Assembly (NCBI GenBank): GCA_051881355.1
Contig: JBJEPS010000029.1
Location: forward strand, 1 to 21,084
Direction of reading: 5' to 3'
DNA: 21,084 bases
From: Fimenecus sp051881355
Lineage (GTDB): Bacteria > Bacillota > Clostridia > Oscillospirales > Acutalibacteraceae
Shown: in pieces, positions 14,575 to 21,084 of the stretch
How positions within the stretch are numbered: position 1 is the stretch's first letter
Layout: the number at the start of each line of letters is the position of its first letter
Program-made: the position numbers and the translations under genes
The notes under the pieces: generated by a model
Told to the model about the DNA's origin: nothing
Seen by the model: the letters and a program-made list of their open reading frames with translations, nothing else
Databases searched by the model: none

Positions 14575-16171
14575 AGAAATAAATACCCTTTGTATCTTTA
14601 GAAGTTACAAAACAGTTGCTTTGATAAAAGACCGGAAGTAAAACCGCGTGCTGCAACAAATAATTCTCTGCCTTGCTACACGCCGCAGTAAGTGCGGCAA
14701 AGCTGCCAGCGCTTTCGCGCACCTGCCATAATAGATCTGCATATTCCTGCGAGGCAAACGCAAATGCGCCGGACGCGCCGAACATTTCTAAGTAAGACGC
14801 CGTTCGAACGGATTCCGCCGTCAGGGGGTAGAATACAATGTCATAATTCCCGTCTGTCACTGCCGCGAGCAGTGCGGAAAGCGTGACCGATTTCACCGTC
14901 GCAACAAACTTTACTCCCAGCGTTTTCTGCCAGCCTTGAATCACCGAACGAACGAAATCCGCATATTCCTCTGCGCAAAGCACTTCCAGCTCCACACCGG
15001 ACGAACCAAGTTCCAAAAGCCCCTCACCAAAGTAAGCGCTTGCCGCCGCAGGGTCGTATTCGGAAAGCGCTGCCTCGGCACTTTCGCGATAACTCTGTGT
15101 GCCGACTGTGCAGTACGGCGGCACAAGCCCAGCGGCACGCTCGATACCTTCCCCTAAAAGCGACAACTTTTCAAAATCGACGGAAAGGCACAGTGCCTTT
15201 CGCACATTTTCATTGGAAAGTACGGTGTTTTTTTGATTAAATAAGAAAGAATAGGTCGTGCTTTCCAAATATTGTACGATTAAATCATCCGTGTCCTCTA
15301 AAGCGTCAAACTGCGCTTTGGTCAAAAATGCCGCGTCATACGTACCGGCGACTATCTTTTCAGGAATGGCGGCACTGTCCTCATTATAATACAGCGTAAG
15401 CGATGCGGGAGAAACCGTTGTTTCCCCGTGATAATCGTCATTTTTAATCATTTTAATGGAGGTCTTGACCAGCCATTTTGAAACATGCAGCGGTCCGTTT
15501 GACAGGGTATACCCGACCTCTAAGCCGTACCGTCCCGCCGTCAGTTCAAAAAATTCCCGATCACAGGGGCTCGCGCCTGGCGCGGTTAAAGCGTACAACA
15601 GATTTTCATCGGCACGCGCCAAACGGATTTGCAGGGTAAACGCGTCAAGCGCCTGCACACCGAGACTTTCTTTCGGCGCTTGCCCTGTCAGAATACTTTG
15701 TGCATTTTCAATGGCGGAAAACAAATAGGCGTCTGCCGACCCCGTCTGCGGGTCGACCGCACGCTGTAAAGCAAAAACAAAATCCTCAGCATACACGGTT
15801 TTATCGAAGGTTTCTTTGAAATTTTCCCCGTACTTTTCCGCCAGCACGATTTTCTGCGCGGAATACAGTGCCCACTGTGCGTCGTGCCGTAGAAAAAAGG
15901 TGTAGGTAAGTCCATCGTCGGAAACCGTGTAGCTTTCGGCTACGCCGTTTAAAATTTCACCGTTTTCCCCGACACGGACCAATCCCTCATAGCAATTCGA
16001 TGCCACCAGCCGTTCGGCGTTGGAGTCGGCAATTTGCGGGTCTAAGCTTTGCGGTTCGTCCGTTATGGGCATGGAGAAGCTTTTGCCTGTTTTTGTTCTA
16101 CCGAAGCAGCCCGAAAAAGAGAGCAGCAGCAACACGCAGCACAACAAAACCGAAATCGCTTTTTTTGCCAT
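14528..16171 (-). CDS. Peptide-type ABC transporter substrate-binding lipoprotein
   Basis: A 547-residue extracellular solute-binding protein of family 5 (OppA/DppA type). The start at 16171 has AAAGGAG 7 nt upstream; an in-frame extension of 14 codons has no such support. Residues 1-22 are a lipoprotein signal ending at FSGC, with C22 as lipid-attachment site. SMPITDEPQSLDPQIADSNAERLVASNCYEGL is the usual opening of the mature family 5 domain, and the peptide-binding halves run to the end. No permease or ATPase gene is nearby, so it either serves a transporter encoded elsewhere or has a sensory role. It is first in an apparent operon with vanZ and DUF1015. The ligand cannot be predicted. Confidence 0.9.
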   Translation of the reverse strand: MAKKAISVLLCCVLLLLSFSGCFGRTKTGKSFSMPITDEPQSLDPQIADSNAERLVASNCYEGLVRVGENGEILNGVAESYTVSDDGLTYTFFLRHDAQWALYSAQKIVLAEKYGENFKETFDKTVYAEDFVFALQRAVDPQTGSADAYLFSAIENAQSILTGQAPKESLGVQALDAFTLQIRLARADENLLYALTAPGASPCDREFFELTAGRYGLEVGYTLSNGPLHVSKWLVKTSIKMIKNDDYHGETTVSPASLTLYYNEDSAAIPEKIVAGTYDAAFLTKAQFDALEDTDDLIVQYLESTTYSFLFNQKNTVLSNENVRKALCLSVDFEKLSLLGEGIERAAGLVPPYCTVGTQSYRESAEAALSEYDPAAASAYFGEGLLELGSSGVELEVLCAEEYADFVRSVIQGWQKTLGVKFVATVKSVTLSALLAAVTDGNYDIVFYPLTAESVRTASYLEMFGASGAFAFASQEYADLLWQVRESAGSFAALTAACSKAENYLLQHAVLLPVFYQSNCFVTSKDTKGIYFYASKDYVYFINATKK

Positions 16172-16203
16172 GAAAATACTCCTTTCCGAACTTCTTACTT
16201 GAT

Positions 16204-16212
16204 ATTGTATCA
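16204..16212 (-). promoter_or_regulatory. Extended -10 promoter of the lipoprotein operon
   Basis: On the minus strand, TGATACAAT gives an extended -10 element (TG-N-TACAAT). The -35 position holds only a poor match (TAGATT). It lies between the LCP terminator and the lipoprotein start. Confidence 0.5.
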
Positions 16213-16236
16213 TAAACCAAACAGAAAATCTACCGT

Positions 16237-16265
16237 AAAAAAGCCTGCTTGAAAGCAGGCTTTTT
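16237..16265 (-). terminator. Terminator of the LCP gene
   Basis: A 12-bp perfect stem (AAAAAGCCTGCT at 16238-16249, AGCAGGCTTTTT at 16254-16265) with a 4-nt loop. The arms carry A and T runs, so it is symmetrical, but only the minus-strand LCP gene ends beside it (16271). Confidence 0.9.
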
Positions 16266-16270
16266 GCATA

Positions 16271-17629
16271 TTATGCTGCCGCGTCACCGCCGGTTGTATC
16301 CGGCGGCGCGGTTGCCACAGGCTCTGTGGTTTCCGGCGGCGCGGTTGTGGATTCGGTCGTTTGCGACATTGTCGTCGTCTCCGACAGTGTTTCCGTTTCA
16401 GAGGTCTCCTCCGTCATATCAACGGGTTTTTCTGTTGTTGTTGTACTTGAAATCGGTTGCGTAGCCGTTGTGGCAGTGGTTTTCTCAGTTTTACTCGAGT
16501 TGCTGCCCCAAGACGAGCTTTTCTTCGTAGTGGTTTCCGGAACTTCGCCGTATATAAACAAGTGCAGCCGTTCGGTTGCGGCGGCTAAATCAAATCGCCA
16601 CACCCACGCGCCGTCATAAATCCCGCCGATAGGATTATCCGCATCCCCCGGCACATTGATCATCTCAATGGTCAAATCCTCCTTGAGCATCGGTGCAAAC
16701 GACATAATTTCGGAGAAGGATAAAGAAGTTTCGCACAGCGACATCATCGTTTTGAGCATTTCGCTGTATTTAGAGGGACTGACCTTGCGCGCCTGCACCA
16801 AAAGTGCCTCGATCACCTTTTTCTGACGGTTGGAGCGTGCTACATCTGAATCAATTTGACGAAGCCGTGCATACACAACCGCCTGCTCACCGGTCAAATG
16901 TACCATGCCCGACTCGTCCAAATAGTGAAAATCAGGATTATCGTCGTCTCCGATATCGTTGAGATGCACGCGCTCCGCTTCGGTCACTTCAATATCAATC
17001 CCGCCGAGAATATCAATCGCCTCAGCCAGCTTATAGAAATTGAGGGTGGCGTAATCCGTGATATTCATTGCAAAATTCTGATTGATGGTTTTTACGGCAA
17101 GCTGTGCACCGCCGAACGCATACGCATGCGCAATTTTTTGATTTTTATGCCCCTCAATCGCCACATAACTGTCACGCAGAATAGAGGACAGCTTCACAAC
17201 ATTATTTTTTCGGTCAATGCTGACAATAATAATAGAATCACTTCTGCCGGAGAAGGAGTCTTCGTCTCGCGTATCCACCCCGAACAGCGCTACATTGAAA
17301 ATGTCGGTATCGCCGTATTTATCGGAGATTTCGGAAGAAATCCCCAGGTCTTTTTCGTCTACGCCCATGCGGAAATTGTTGTAAATCCCGTAAACCGTCA
17401 AAAATACAATCAAAAGCACCAGCAGCACGGCTAAAATGACATATACCGTGACGCGTTTCCACTTGGCAAGCGCAAACCACTGTTTGCCGAACTTGCTGTT
17501 GCGGAATTTGCTGTTTTTGCGTTTTTCCGCCTTTTTTTGCTCTTTTTGATATTTTTTATCTACTTTTTTATCGAGTTTTCTTTCCAAAAGAATTTCTTTT
17601 TCCTCGGAATTTGCACGTTCTCGTTTCAT
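16271..17629 (-). CDS. LytR-CpsA-Psr (LCP) family cell-wall protein
   Basis: A 452-residue membrane-anchored protein. LCP enzymes attach teichoic acids or other glycopolymers to peptidoglycan, working outside the membrane on polyprenyl-linked substrates. A very basic cytosolic N terminus (1-59) precedes one membrane helix (60-83). The LCP domain (~108-362) has FNVALFGVDTRDE, the FSGRSDSIIIVSID segment (R129, D131), SILRDSYV (R152, D153), KIAHAYAFGG and VVYARLRQIDSDVARSNRQ. The last ~90 residues are a Thr/Ser/Glu/Pro-rich low-complexity tail, probably a wall-spanning or disordered extension. I chose the ATG at 17629, with GGGGTG 5 nt upstream; the longer frame would begin at TTG. It is monocistronic. 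The polymer it transfers is unknown. Confidence 0.92.
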   Translation of the reverse strand: MKRERANSEEKEILLERKLDKKVDKKYQKEQKKAEKRKNSKFRNSKFGKQWFALAKWKRVTVYVILAVLLVLLIVFLTVYGIYNNFRMGVDEKDLGISSEISDKYGDTDIFNVALFGVDTRDEDSFSGRSDSIIIVSIDRKNNVVKLSSILRDSYVAIEGHKNQKIAHAYAFGGAQLAVKTINQNFAMNITDYATLNFYKLAEAIDILGGIDIEVTEAERVHLNDIGDDDNPDFHYLDESGMVHLTGEQAVVYARLRQIDSDVARSNRQKKVIEALLVQARKVSPSKYSEMLKTMMSLCETSLSFSEIMSFAPMLKEDLTIEMINVPGDADNPIGGIYDGAWVWRFDLAAATERLHLFIYGEVPETTTKKSSSWGSNSSKTEKTTATTATQPISSTTTTEKPVDMTEETSETETLSETTTMSQTTESTTAPPETTEPVATAPPDTTGGDAAA

Positions 17630-17695
17630 TTTACACCCCAATACAATACGTCTGTACCGCAATTTGAAATATACTCTTTATCTTTGCCGCAGTTG

Positions 17696-17724
17696 ATTAT
17701 ACAACCAAAGTCGATTGCTGTCAA
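17696..17724 (-). promoter_or_regulatory. Consensus sigma-A promoter of the LCP gene
   Basis: On the minus strand, TTGACA (17719-17724), a 17-bp spacer and TATAAT (17696-17701): a full consensus match, giving a leader of about 60 nt. Confidence 0.88.
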
Positions 17725-17775
17725 TTCGAGGCGAGGGAATTTAATAAAATCGTCATATTTACGGATTTTTCTTAC

Positions 17776-17805
17776 AAAAAAAGACGATACCGAAGTATCG
17801 TCTTT
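17776..17805 (-). terminator. Terminator of the ireB unit
   Basis: On the minus strand an 11-bp perfect stem (AAAGACGATAC / GTATCGTCTTT; plus-strand arms 17780-17790 and 17795-17805) is closed by a TTCG loop and runs into a T tract. It lies 13 bp after the stop of the 97-residue gene. Confidence 0.92.
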
Positions 17806-17818
17806 AAAGATCTACGCA

Positions 17819-18112
17819 TTACCCGCGCAAGGCTCTGTCCAGCCAAATCTCAGCAATATCCATAGCGGCAAATAAACCTTTTTTCTCGCTGGTTTTGACA
17901 ATGCGTTCTTTTGCGCTCGCGTCGGGGTCGGTGCTTAGCAGCTGCACGGTCACTTTCGACGCCAAATCGTAACCCTCAAACTCTTTTTTGGAAGCAATCC
18001 GCATCATAATGACATAGTCATCCGACATATTCCCGTAATAAATGGTATCGCCGTTTCGCACAAGCGGTTTGCCCTTATACATTAAAAAATCATTTTTTTC
18101 TTTTTCAGCCAT
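17819..18112 (-). CDS. Hypothetical protein encoded after ireB
   Basis: I do not recognise this 97-residue protein. It is charged, without signal peptide or membrane helix, and without cysteine or an obvious catalytic motif. The N-terminal half looks beta-rich (FLMYKGKPLVRNGDTIYYG, then YVIMMRIASKKEF and VTVQLLST), and the C-terminal third looks helical with an amphipathic segment (GLFAAMDIAEIWLDRAL). AAGGAG lies 7 nt before the ATG, and the gap to ireB is 9 nt, so the two are almost certainly cotranscribed and stop at the same terminator. The coupling suggests a link to IreB-related signalling, but this is only context. Confidence 0.8.
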   Translation of the reverse strand: MAEKEKNDFLMYKGKPLVRNGDTIYYGNMSDDYVIMMRIASKKEFEGYDLASKVTVQLLSTDPDASAKERIVKTSEKKGLFAAMDIAEIWLDRALRG

Positions 18113-18121
18113 AGTGTCTCC

Positions 18122-18388
18122 TTACTTTTCGTTTTCATCCAGGCGCAAATAGTTTTTCACCAGCACCTGCAAAAGCTCATCTCTATCCAACCGACGGATC
18201 AGGCTGCGGGCGTTGTTATGCGTGGTAATATACGTCGGGTCTTCGGATAAAATATACCCGACAATCTGACTGATAGGGTTATAGCCCTTTTCCCGAAGCG
18301 CGTTGTATACCGTGAGAATGGTCTGCCGCATTTCTTCCTCATGTTCGTCTTTAATCGAGAACTGAATGGTTTTGTTCGGGTCTAACAT
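18122..18388 (-). CDS. ireB: IreB family regulatory phosphoprotein (UPF0297)
   Basis: An 88-residue small cytosolic protein of the DUF965/UPF0297 family. In Enterococcus faecalis, IreB is phosphorylated by the PASTA kinase IreK at Thr4 and Thr7 and acts negatively in cephalosporin resistance. The core YNALREKGYNPISQIVGYILSEDPTYI and NNARSLIRRLDRDELLQVLVKNYL is typical. The start is the ATG at 18388, with AGGAGG 8 nt upstream; an in-frame GTG three codons earlier almost abuts that site and is rejected. With this start the N terminus is MLDPNKTIQF: Thr7 is kept, but position 4 is Pro. The kinase gene, alaS and ruvX, frequent neighbours elsewhere, are not here. It has its own promoter. Confidence 0.93.
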   Translation of the reverse strand: MLDPNKTIQFSIKDEHEEEMRQTILTVYNALREKGYNPISQIVGYILSEDPTYITTHNNARSLIRRLDRDELLQVLVKNYLRLDENEK

Positions 18389-18420
18389 CACAGCCACCTC
18401 CTAATTTCACAAGTAAAAGT

Positions 18421-18449
18421 ATTATACACTATACAACTTCAAAAAACAA
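18421..18449 (-). promoter_or_regulatory. Promoter of the ireB unit
   Basis: On the minus strand, TTGTTT (18444-18449), a 17-bp spacer and TATAAT (18421-18426), about 30 nt before the ireB start codon. Confidence 0.75.
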
Positions 18450-18466
18450 TAAGTTTATGAAAATTT

Positions 18467-19165
18467 TTACTTTTCGGCAAGCGGCTCGTTACGATAATCC
18501 TCCACAACCTTCCCGTCCTGAATACGAACGACACGCTTTGCCTCCTGGGCAATCCCGTTGTCGTGCGTAATCAAAATGACTGTTCTGCCCTCTTCGTTTA
18601 ATTCGTGCAAAATTTTCATCACGTCACGCCCCGATCGGCTGTCAAGGTTGCCAGTCGGCTCGTCGGCAAGGATAATCGGCGGTCTGGCAGCGACGGCACG
18701 CGCGATTGCCACACGCTGCTGCTGTCCCCCGGACATCTCTTTCGGCAGATGCGTGAGTCTGTGTCCGAGCCCGACGCGTTCCAGCGCCTCCAAAGACAGC
18801 TTATGCCGTTCTTCGACAGGCATACCGCGGTACGCCAGCGGCAACTCGACATTGCCCTGTGCAGTTAAGCTTGAAATCAAGTTAAAGCCTTGGAAAATAA
18901 ACCCGATTTGCTTGTTACGGATTTCGGAAAGCTGATCATCAGTCATGTGGGAGACGTTTTCGCCATCCAAATAATACTCCCCGCTTGTGGGTACATCTAA
19001 AAGCCCAAGCATATTCATCAGCGTAGATTTGCCCGAGCCGGACTGCCCGATAATCGCCACAAAATCGCCGCGGTCAATCGAAAGCGTTACGCCGTCGAGC
19101 GCGCGCACCTCGTTTTCCCCGGGATTATAGATTTTGTAAATATCTTTGACTTCAATCAAATGCAT
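18467..19165 (-). CDS. ABC transporter ATP-binding protein, MacB/LolD type
   Basis: A 232-residue ATPase with all catalytic motifs: Walker A GQSGSGKST (40-48), Q-loop FQGFNL (Q92), signature MSGGQQQR (144-151), Walker B IILADEPTGNLD (164-175) and the switch histidine H201. The NPGENEVRALDGVTL start and PTGNLDS place it in the MacB/LolD/FtsE-like group that works with FtsX-type permeases in export of peptides, lipoproteins or in envelope stress. No permease gene lies beside it: downstream is the ireB promoter and upstream are divergent spore genes. It must pair with a permease encoded elsewhere. I see no strong terminator after it, so read-through into ireB is possible. Confidence 0.92.
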   Translation of the reverse strand: MHLIEVKDIYKIYNPGENEVRALDGVTLSIDRGDFVAIIGQSGSGKSTLMNMLGLLDVPTSGEYYLDGENVSHMTDDQLSEIRNKQIGFIFQGFNLISSLTAQGNVELPLAYRGMPVEERHKLSLEALERVGLGHRLTHLPKEMSGGQQQRVAIARAVAARPPIILADEPTGNLDSRSGRDVMKILHELNEEGRTVILITHDNGIAQEAKRVVRIQDGKVVEDYRNEPLAEK

Positions 19166-19193
19166 ACCAACACCGCCTTATACTTCTTTCCAA

Positions 19194-19222
19194 ATCATAC
19201 CGCAATTGGGAATGCAATTCAA
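19194..19222 (-). promoter_or_regulatory. Promoter of the ABC ATPase gene
   Basis: On the minus strand, TTGAAT (19217-19222), a 17-bp spacer and TATGAT (19194-19199). The same 129-bp gap should hold the spoVA promoter on the plus strand, where a forespore sigma-G type promoter is expected, but I find no match good enough to call. Confidence 0.6.
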
Positions 19223-19294
19223 TGTATAATTTGTGAATTTTTACGTGTTTTTCGGCAACGCTATAACCGAAAAAAAGGATAAAGGAGTTTTACT

Positions 19295-19738
19295 ATGGCT
19301 ACCGGAAAGCAGGAATATACCAAAATGACCGAAAAGGCGTCCCCGCCTTCGCCGAAGCTCAAGGATACCGTCAAGGCATTTTTATTCGGCGGCGCGATTT
19401 GCACGCTCGGACAAGCTTTATATGCCTTGTATACCTATTATGGTGCAAGCGAGGACGGTGCAAAAACAGCCGTCTCCGTCACGCTTGTCTTGCTGACGGC
19501 ACTGCTCACGGGCATCGGCGTATTCGATAAAATCGCCAAGCACGCAGGTGCGGGTACGATTGTCCCGATTACGGGCTTTGCAAACTCTGTTGTCTCTCCC
19601 GCAATGGAATTCCGTGCAGAGGGGCACATTCTCGGCACAGGCGCAAAGCTGTTCACGATTGCAGGACCCGTAATTGTATACGGTTGTGCCGCCGCATCTG
19701 TCTACGGACTGATTGTGTATCTGTTTGGGCTGTATTGA
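19295..19738 (+). CDS. spoVAC: Stage V sporulation protein AC
   Basis: A 147-residue inner-membrane protein of the SpoVA channel, which moves dipicolinic acid into the forespore during sporulation and out during germination; SpoVAC itself is thought to act as a mechanosensitive channel. A charged N terminus is followed by several hydrophobic segments. The family signature, HAGAGTIVPITGFANSVVSPAMEFRAEGHILGTGAKLF, is complete in the second half. AAAGGAG lies 8 nt before the ATG. It is first in the operon, 12 nt before spoVAD. Its presence shows that the organism comes from a spore-forming lineage. Confidence 0.96.
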   Translation: MATGKQEYTKMTEKASPPSPKLKDTVKAFLFGGAICTLGQALYALYTYYGASEDGAKTAVSVTLVLLTALLTGIGVFDKIAKHAGAGTIVPITGFANSVVSPAMEFRAEGHILGTGAKLFTIAGPVIVYGCAAASVYGLIVYLFGLY

Positions 19739-19750
19739 GGAGGAAAAACC

Positions 19751-20788
19751 ATGCCGAAACGAATTGGCACGCGTACCGTGCTATTGGAAAATAAACCGAC
19801 TGTCATCGGACATGCCGCCGTGGTCGGGCAAACCGAGGGCGAGGGACCGCTCGGGAAAGAATTTGACCGCGTACACCAAGACGATACCGTCGGGAAGGCG
19901 TCGTTTGAGCAGGCGGAAAGCGCCATGCAGCGCGAAGCAATTGTATGTGCACTCGAAAAAGCAGGCAAAACGCCTGCGGATGCGGATTTCATTTTGTCGG
20001 GCGACTTATTGGCGCAGTGCATCGGCAGTGCATTCGGTGTACGTGATTTAGGTATCCCTTTTTTGGGATTGTACGGTGCATGCTCAACCATGGCGCTCTC
20101 CTTAGGGCTTGCAAGCGTACTGGTAGACAGCGGTGCGGCAAATTTAGCGGTCGCGGCGACCTCATCACATTTCGCCTCTGCCGAGCGACAGTTTCGCCAA
20201 CCCTTGGAATATGGCGGACAGCGCCCGCCCACAGCCCAGCGAACCGCAACCGCGGCAGGCGCAACAGTACTCACCAATCAGCCGCCGAAAAATCCGGGAA
20301 AAACCCTTCCCCGTATTGCGGCGGTTACGTTCGGTAAAATCGTGGACTTAGGCGTGAAAGACGCCAACAATATGGGCGCGGCGATGGCGCCCGCAGCAGC
20401 AGATACCATTGCGGCTTTTTTGGAGGATACCAACTCAAAGCCCACAGATTATGATTTGATTTTGACGGGCGATTTGGGCACGGTGGGAACGGCACTGCTT
20501 GCCGAGCTCTTGGAAAAAGACCATCAAATCGACATTCGTTCTGTGCACAACGACTGCGGGCTGCTGATTTATGACCGTGAGAAACAAGATGTGCACGCAG
20601 GCGGCTCAGGGTGTGGGTGCGCGGCGTCGGTTTTAAATGCGCATATCTTAACCCGCATGGAACAAGGCGAACTGAAAAAGGTACTTTTGACCGCAACAGG
20701 CGCGCTGATGTCGCTTACGTCATCCTTACAAGGGGAAAGTATTCCGTCGGTGGCACACGCAGTGCTCATTACCGCCGGCGACGCATAA
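19751..20788 (+). CDS. spoVAD: Stage V sporulation protein AD
   Basis: A 345-residue soluble member of the SpoVA system with a thiolase-like fold, known in Bacillus to bind dipicolinic acid. Recognisable blocks are VVGQTEGEGPLGKEFDRVHQDD, the GLYGACSTMALSLGLAS segment (C at the thiolase-like position), FASAERQFRQPLEYGGQRPPTAQRTATAAGA and the C-terminal GGSGCGCAASVL. The length matches the family. GGAGG lies 8 nt before the ATG, right after the spoVAC stop. The usual next gene, spoVAE, is absent from the following sequence; a 53-codon gene takes that place. Confidence 0.96.
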   Translation: MPKRIGTRTVLLENKPTVIGHAAVVGQTEGEGPLGKEFDRVHQDDTVGKASFEQAESAMQREAIVCALEKAGKTPADADFILSGDLLAQCIGSAFGVRDLGIPFLGLYGACSTMALSLGLASVLVDSGAANLAVAATSSHFASAERQFRQPLEYGGQRPPTAQRTATAAGATVLTNQPPKNPGKTLPRIAAVTFGKIVDLGVKDANNMGAAMAPAAADTIAAFLEDTNSKPTDYDLILTGDLGTVGTALLAELLEKDHQIDIRSVHNDCGLLIYDREKQDVHAGGSGCGCAASVLNAHILTRMEQGELKKVLLTATGALMSLTSSLQGESIPSVAHAVLITAGDA

Positions 20789-20805
20789 AGGGGTGACAGC
20801 AGCAT

Positions 20806-20967
20806 ATGGATATATTGTTTCGGGATTTGCACATTTTGCAAACAGGTGCAAAAGCGATTCGTATTTTGTATTTGCTCAAAGCGGCACTGACGGTTGGGAT
20901 AATAGTCTTTACCGCTTTGGAGCTTTGCACAGCCGTTCGCAATAAACGGTTGCAGAAAATGTATTGA
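20806..20967 (+). CDS. Small single-helix membrane protein after spoVAD
   Basis: A 53-codon frame starting 17 nt after the spoVAD stop, with AAGGGGTG about 9-10 nt before the ATG. I do not recognise the product. An amphipathic, basic N-terminal third (MDILFRDLHILQTGAKAIR) is followed by one membrane helix (about residues 21-44) and a short basic tail ending in KMY. It is far shorter than SpoVAE (~115 residues) and shares none of its motifs, such as the glycine-rich GAGATVPLTGFG block, so it is neither SpoVAE nor an obvious frameshifted remnant. Spacing and ribosome binding site suggest cotranscription with spoVAC-spoVAD. It may be a small accessory protein, but chance conservation of a short frame cannot be excluded. 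Confidence 0.6.
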   Translation: MDILFRDLHILQTGAKAIRILYLLKAALTVGIIVFTALELCTAVRNKRLQKMY

Positions 20968-20995
20968 ATAAAGCGTGATTTATATAGCATAGTTT

Positions 20996-21035
20996 AATTT
21001 GCCATTCTGCGCCTGCCGGTGCAGAATGGCAAATT
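20996..21035 (+). terminator. Long perfect stem-loop after the spoVA operon
   Basis: A 15-bp perfect stem (AATTTGCCATTCTGC at 20996-21010, GCAGAATGGCAAATT at 21021-21035) with a 10-nt loop. No real T tract follows, so termination would be imperfect. It could also be part of the repetitive sequence that continues to the window end. Confidence 0.5.
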
Positions 21036-21053
21036 TGGATTTGTAGGGGTAAT

Positions 21054-21084
21054 TTGTCATCCTGAGCGAAGCGAAGGATCGCCA
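21054..21084. repeat. Possible dispersed repeat at the window edge
   Basis: The last bases (TGTCATCCTGAGCGAAGCGA..., 21056 onward) contain the inverted repeat ATCCT/AGGAT around GCGAAGCG. I recall nearly the same string as an intergenic repeat in many unrelated bacterial genomes. Only one partial copy is in this window, so the repeat nature rests on memory rather than on the sequence here. Confidence 0.4.

Noticed and set aside
19223..19294. Sigma-G promoter for spoVAC
   Set aside because: One is expected biologically, but TGAATT near 19234 has no convincing -10 partner at 17-18 bp, so I do not call it.
19702..20277. Minus-strand frame of 191 codons opposite spoVAD
   Set aside because: Entirely antisense to spoVAD, low complexity in Ala/Pro/Ser, no promoter or RBS.

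Overview
The window looks like chromosomal DNA of an endospore-forming, low- to mid-GC Firmicute of the class Clostridia, most like Oscillospirales/Ruminococcaceae. The reasons are spoVAC-spoVAD, an IreB-family phosphoprotein gene, a meso-diaminopimelate dehydrogenase, a clostridial feoA-feoB-Cys-rich cluster, sigma-A promoters with 17-bp spacers, and strong AGGAGG-type ribosome binding sites. This placement is inference from gene content; no rRNA or tRNA gene is present. The DNA is gene-dense, with no CRISPR array, prophage or insertion sequence. A possible dispersed repeat lies at the extreme right end.

Layout. (1) 1-354: 3' end of guaA with a terminator. (2) 572-3535: a sulfur operon with a consensus promoter, a 15-bp palindromic operator and a roughly 200-nt leader, then O-acetylhomoserine sulfhydrylase, cysteine synthase, an Rrf2 regulator with an IscR-like cysteine set, and a terminator. 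(3) 3545-4721: an acyltransferase_3 membrane protein with its own promoter. (4) 4731-5841: ddh, ending at a terminator shared with the convergent operon. (5) 5840-11642, minus strand: a six-gene iron operon, feoA, feoB, FeoB-associated Cys-rich protein, DtxR-family regulator, HI0933/BaiN-type flavoprotein and COG2509-type FAD dehydrogenase. The genes overlap or are separated by at most 13 nt. (6) 11712-12748, minus strand: two small XRE regulators, each with its own promoter and terminator. (7) 12825-16212, minus strand: an oligopeptide-type lipoprotein, a VanZ-family protein and a DUF1015 protein, tightly coupled. (8) 16237-17724, minus strand: an LCP cell-wall ligase family protein. (9) 17776-18449, minus strand: ireB and an unrecognised 97-residue protein. 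(10) 18467-19222, minus strand: an orphan MacB/LolD-like ABC ATPase. (11) 19295-21035, plus strand: spoVAC, spoVAD and a 53-codon membrane peptide where spoVAE would be expected, then a large stem-loop.

How the parts fit together. The sulfur operon makes homocysteine and cysteine and carries its probable repressor. The Feo operon couples Fe(II) import to a regulator with the DtxR/IdeR ligand pattern and to two flavoproteins of unproven role. The remaining genes serve cell envelope, Ser/Thr-kinase signalling and sporulation. No complete new defence or mobile system is visible. The best leads are the leader ORF before the sulfur genes, the flavoproteins in the Feo operon, the spoVAE substitute, the IreB neighbour, and the ParB/Srx-like DGHHR motif of the DUF1015 protein.
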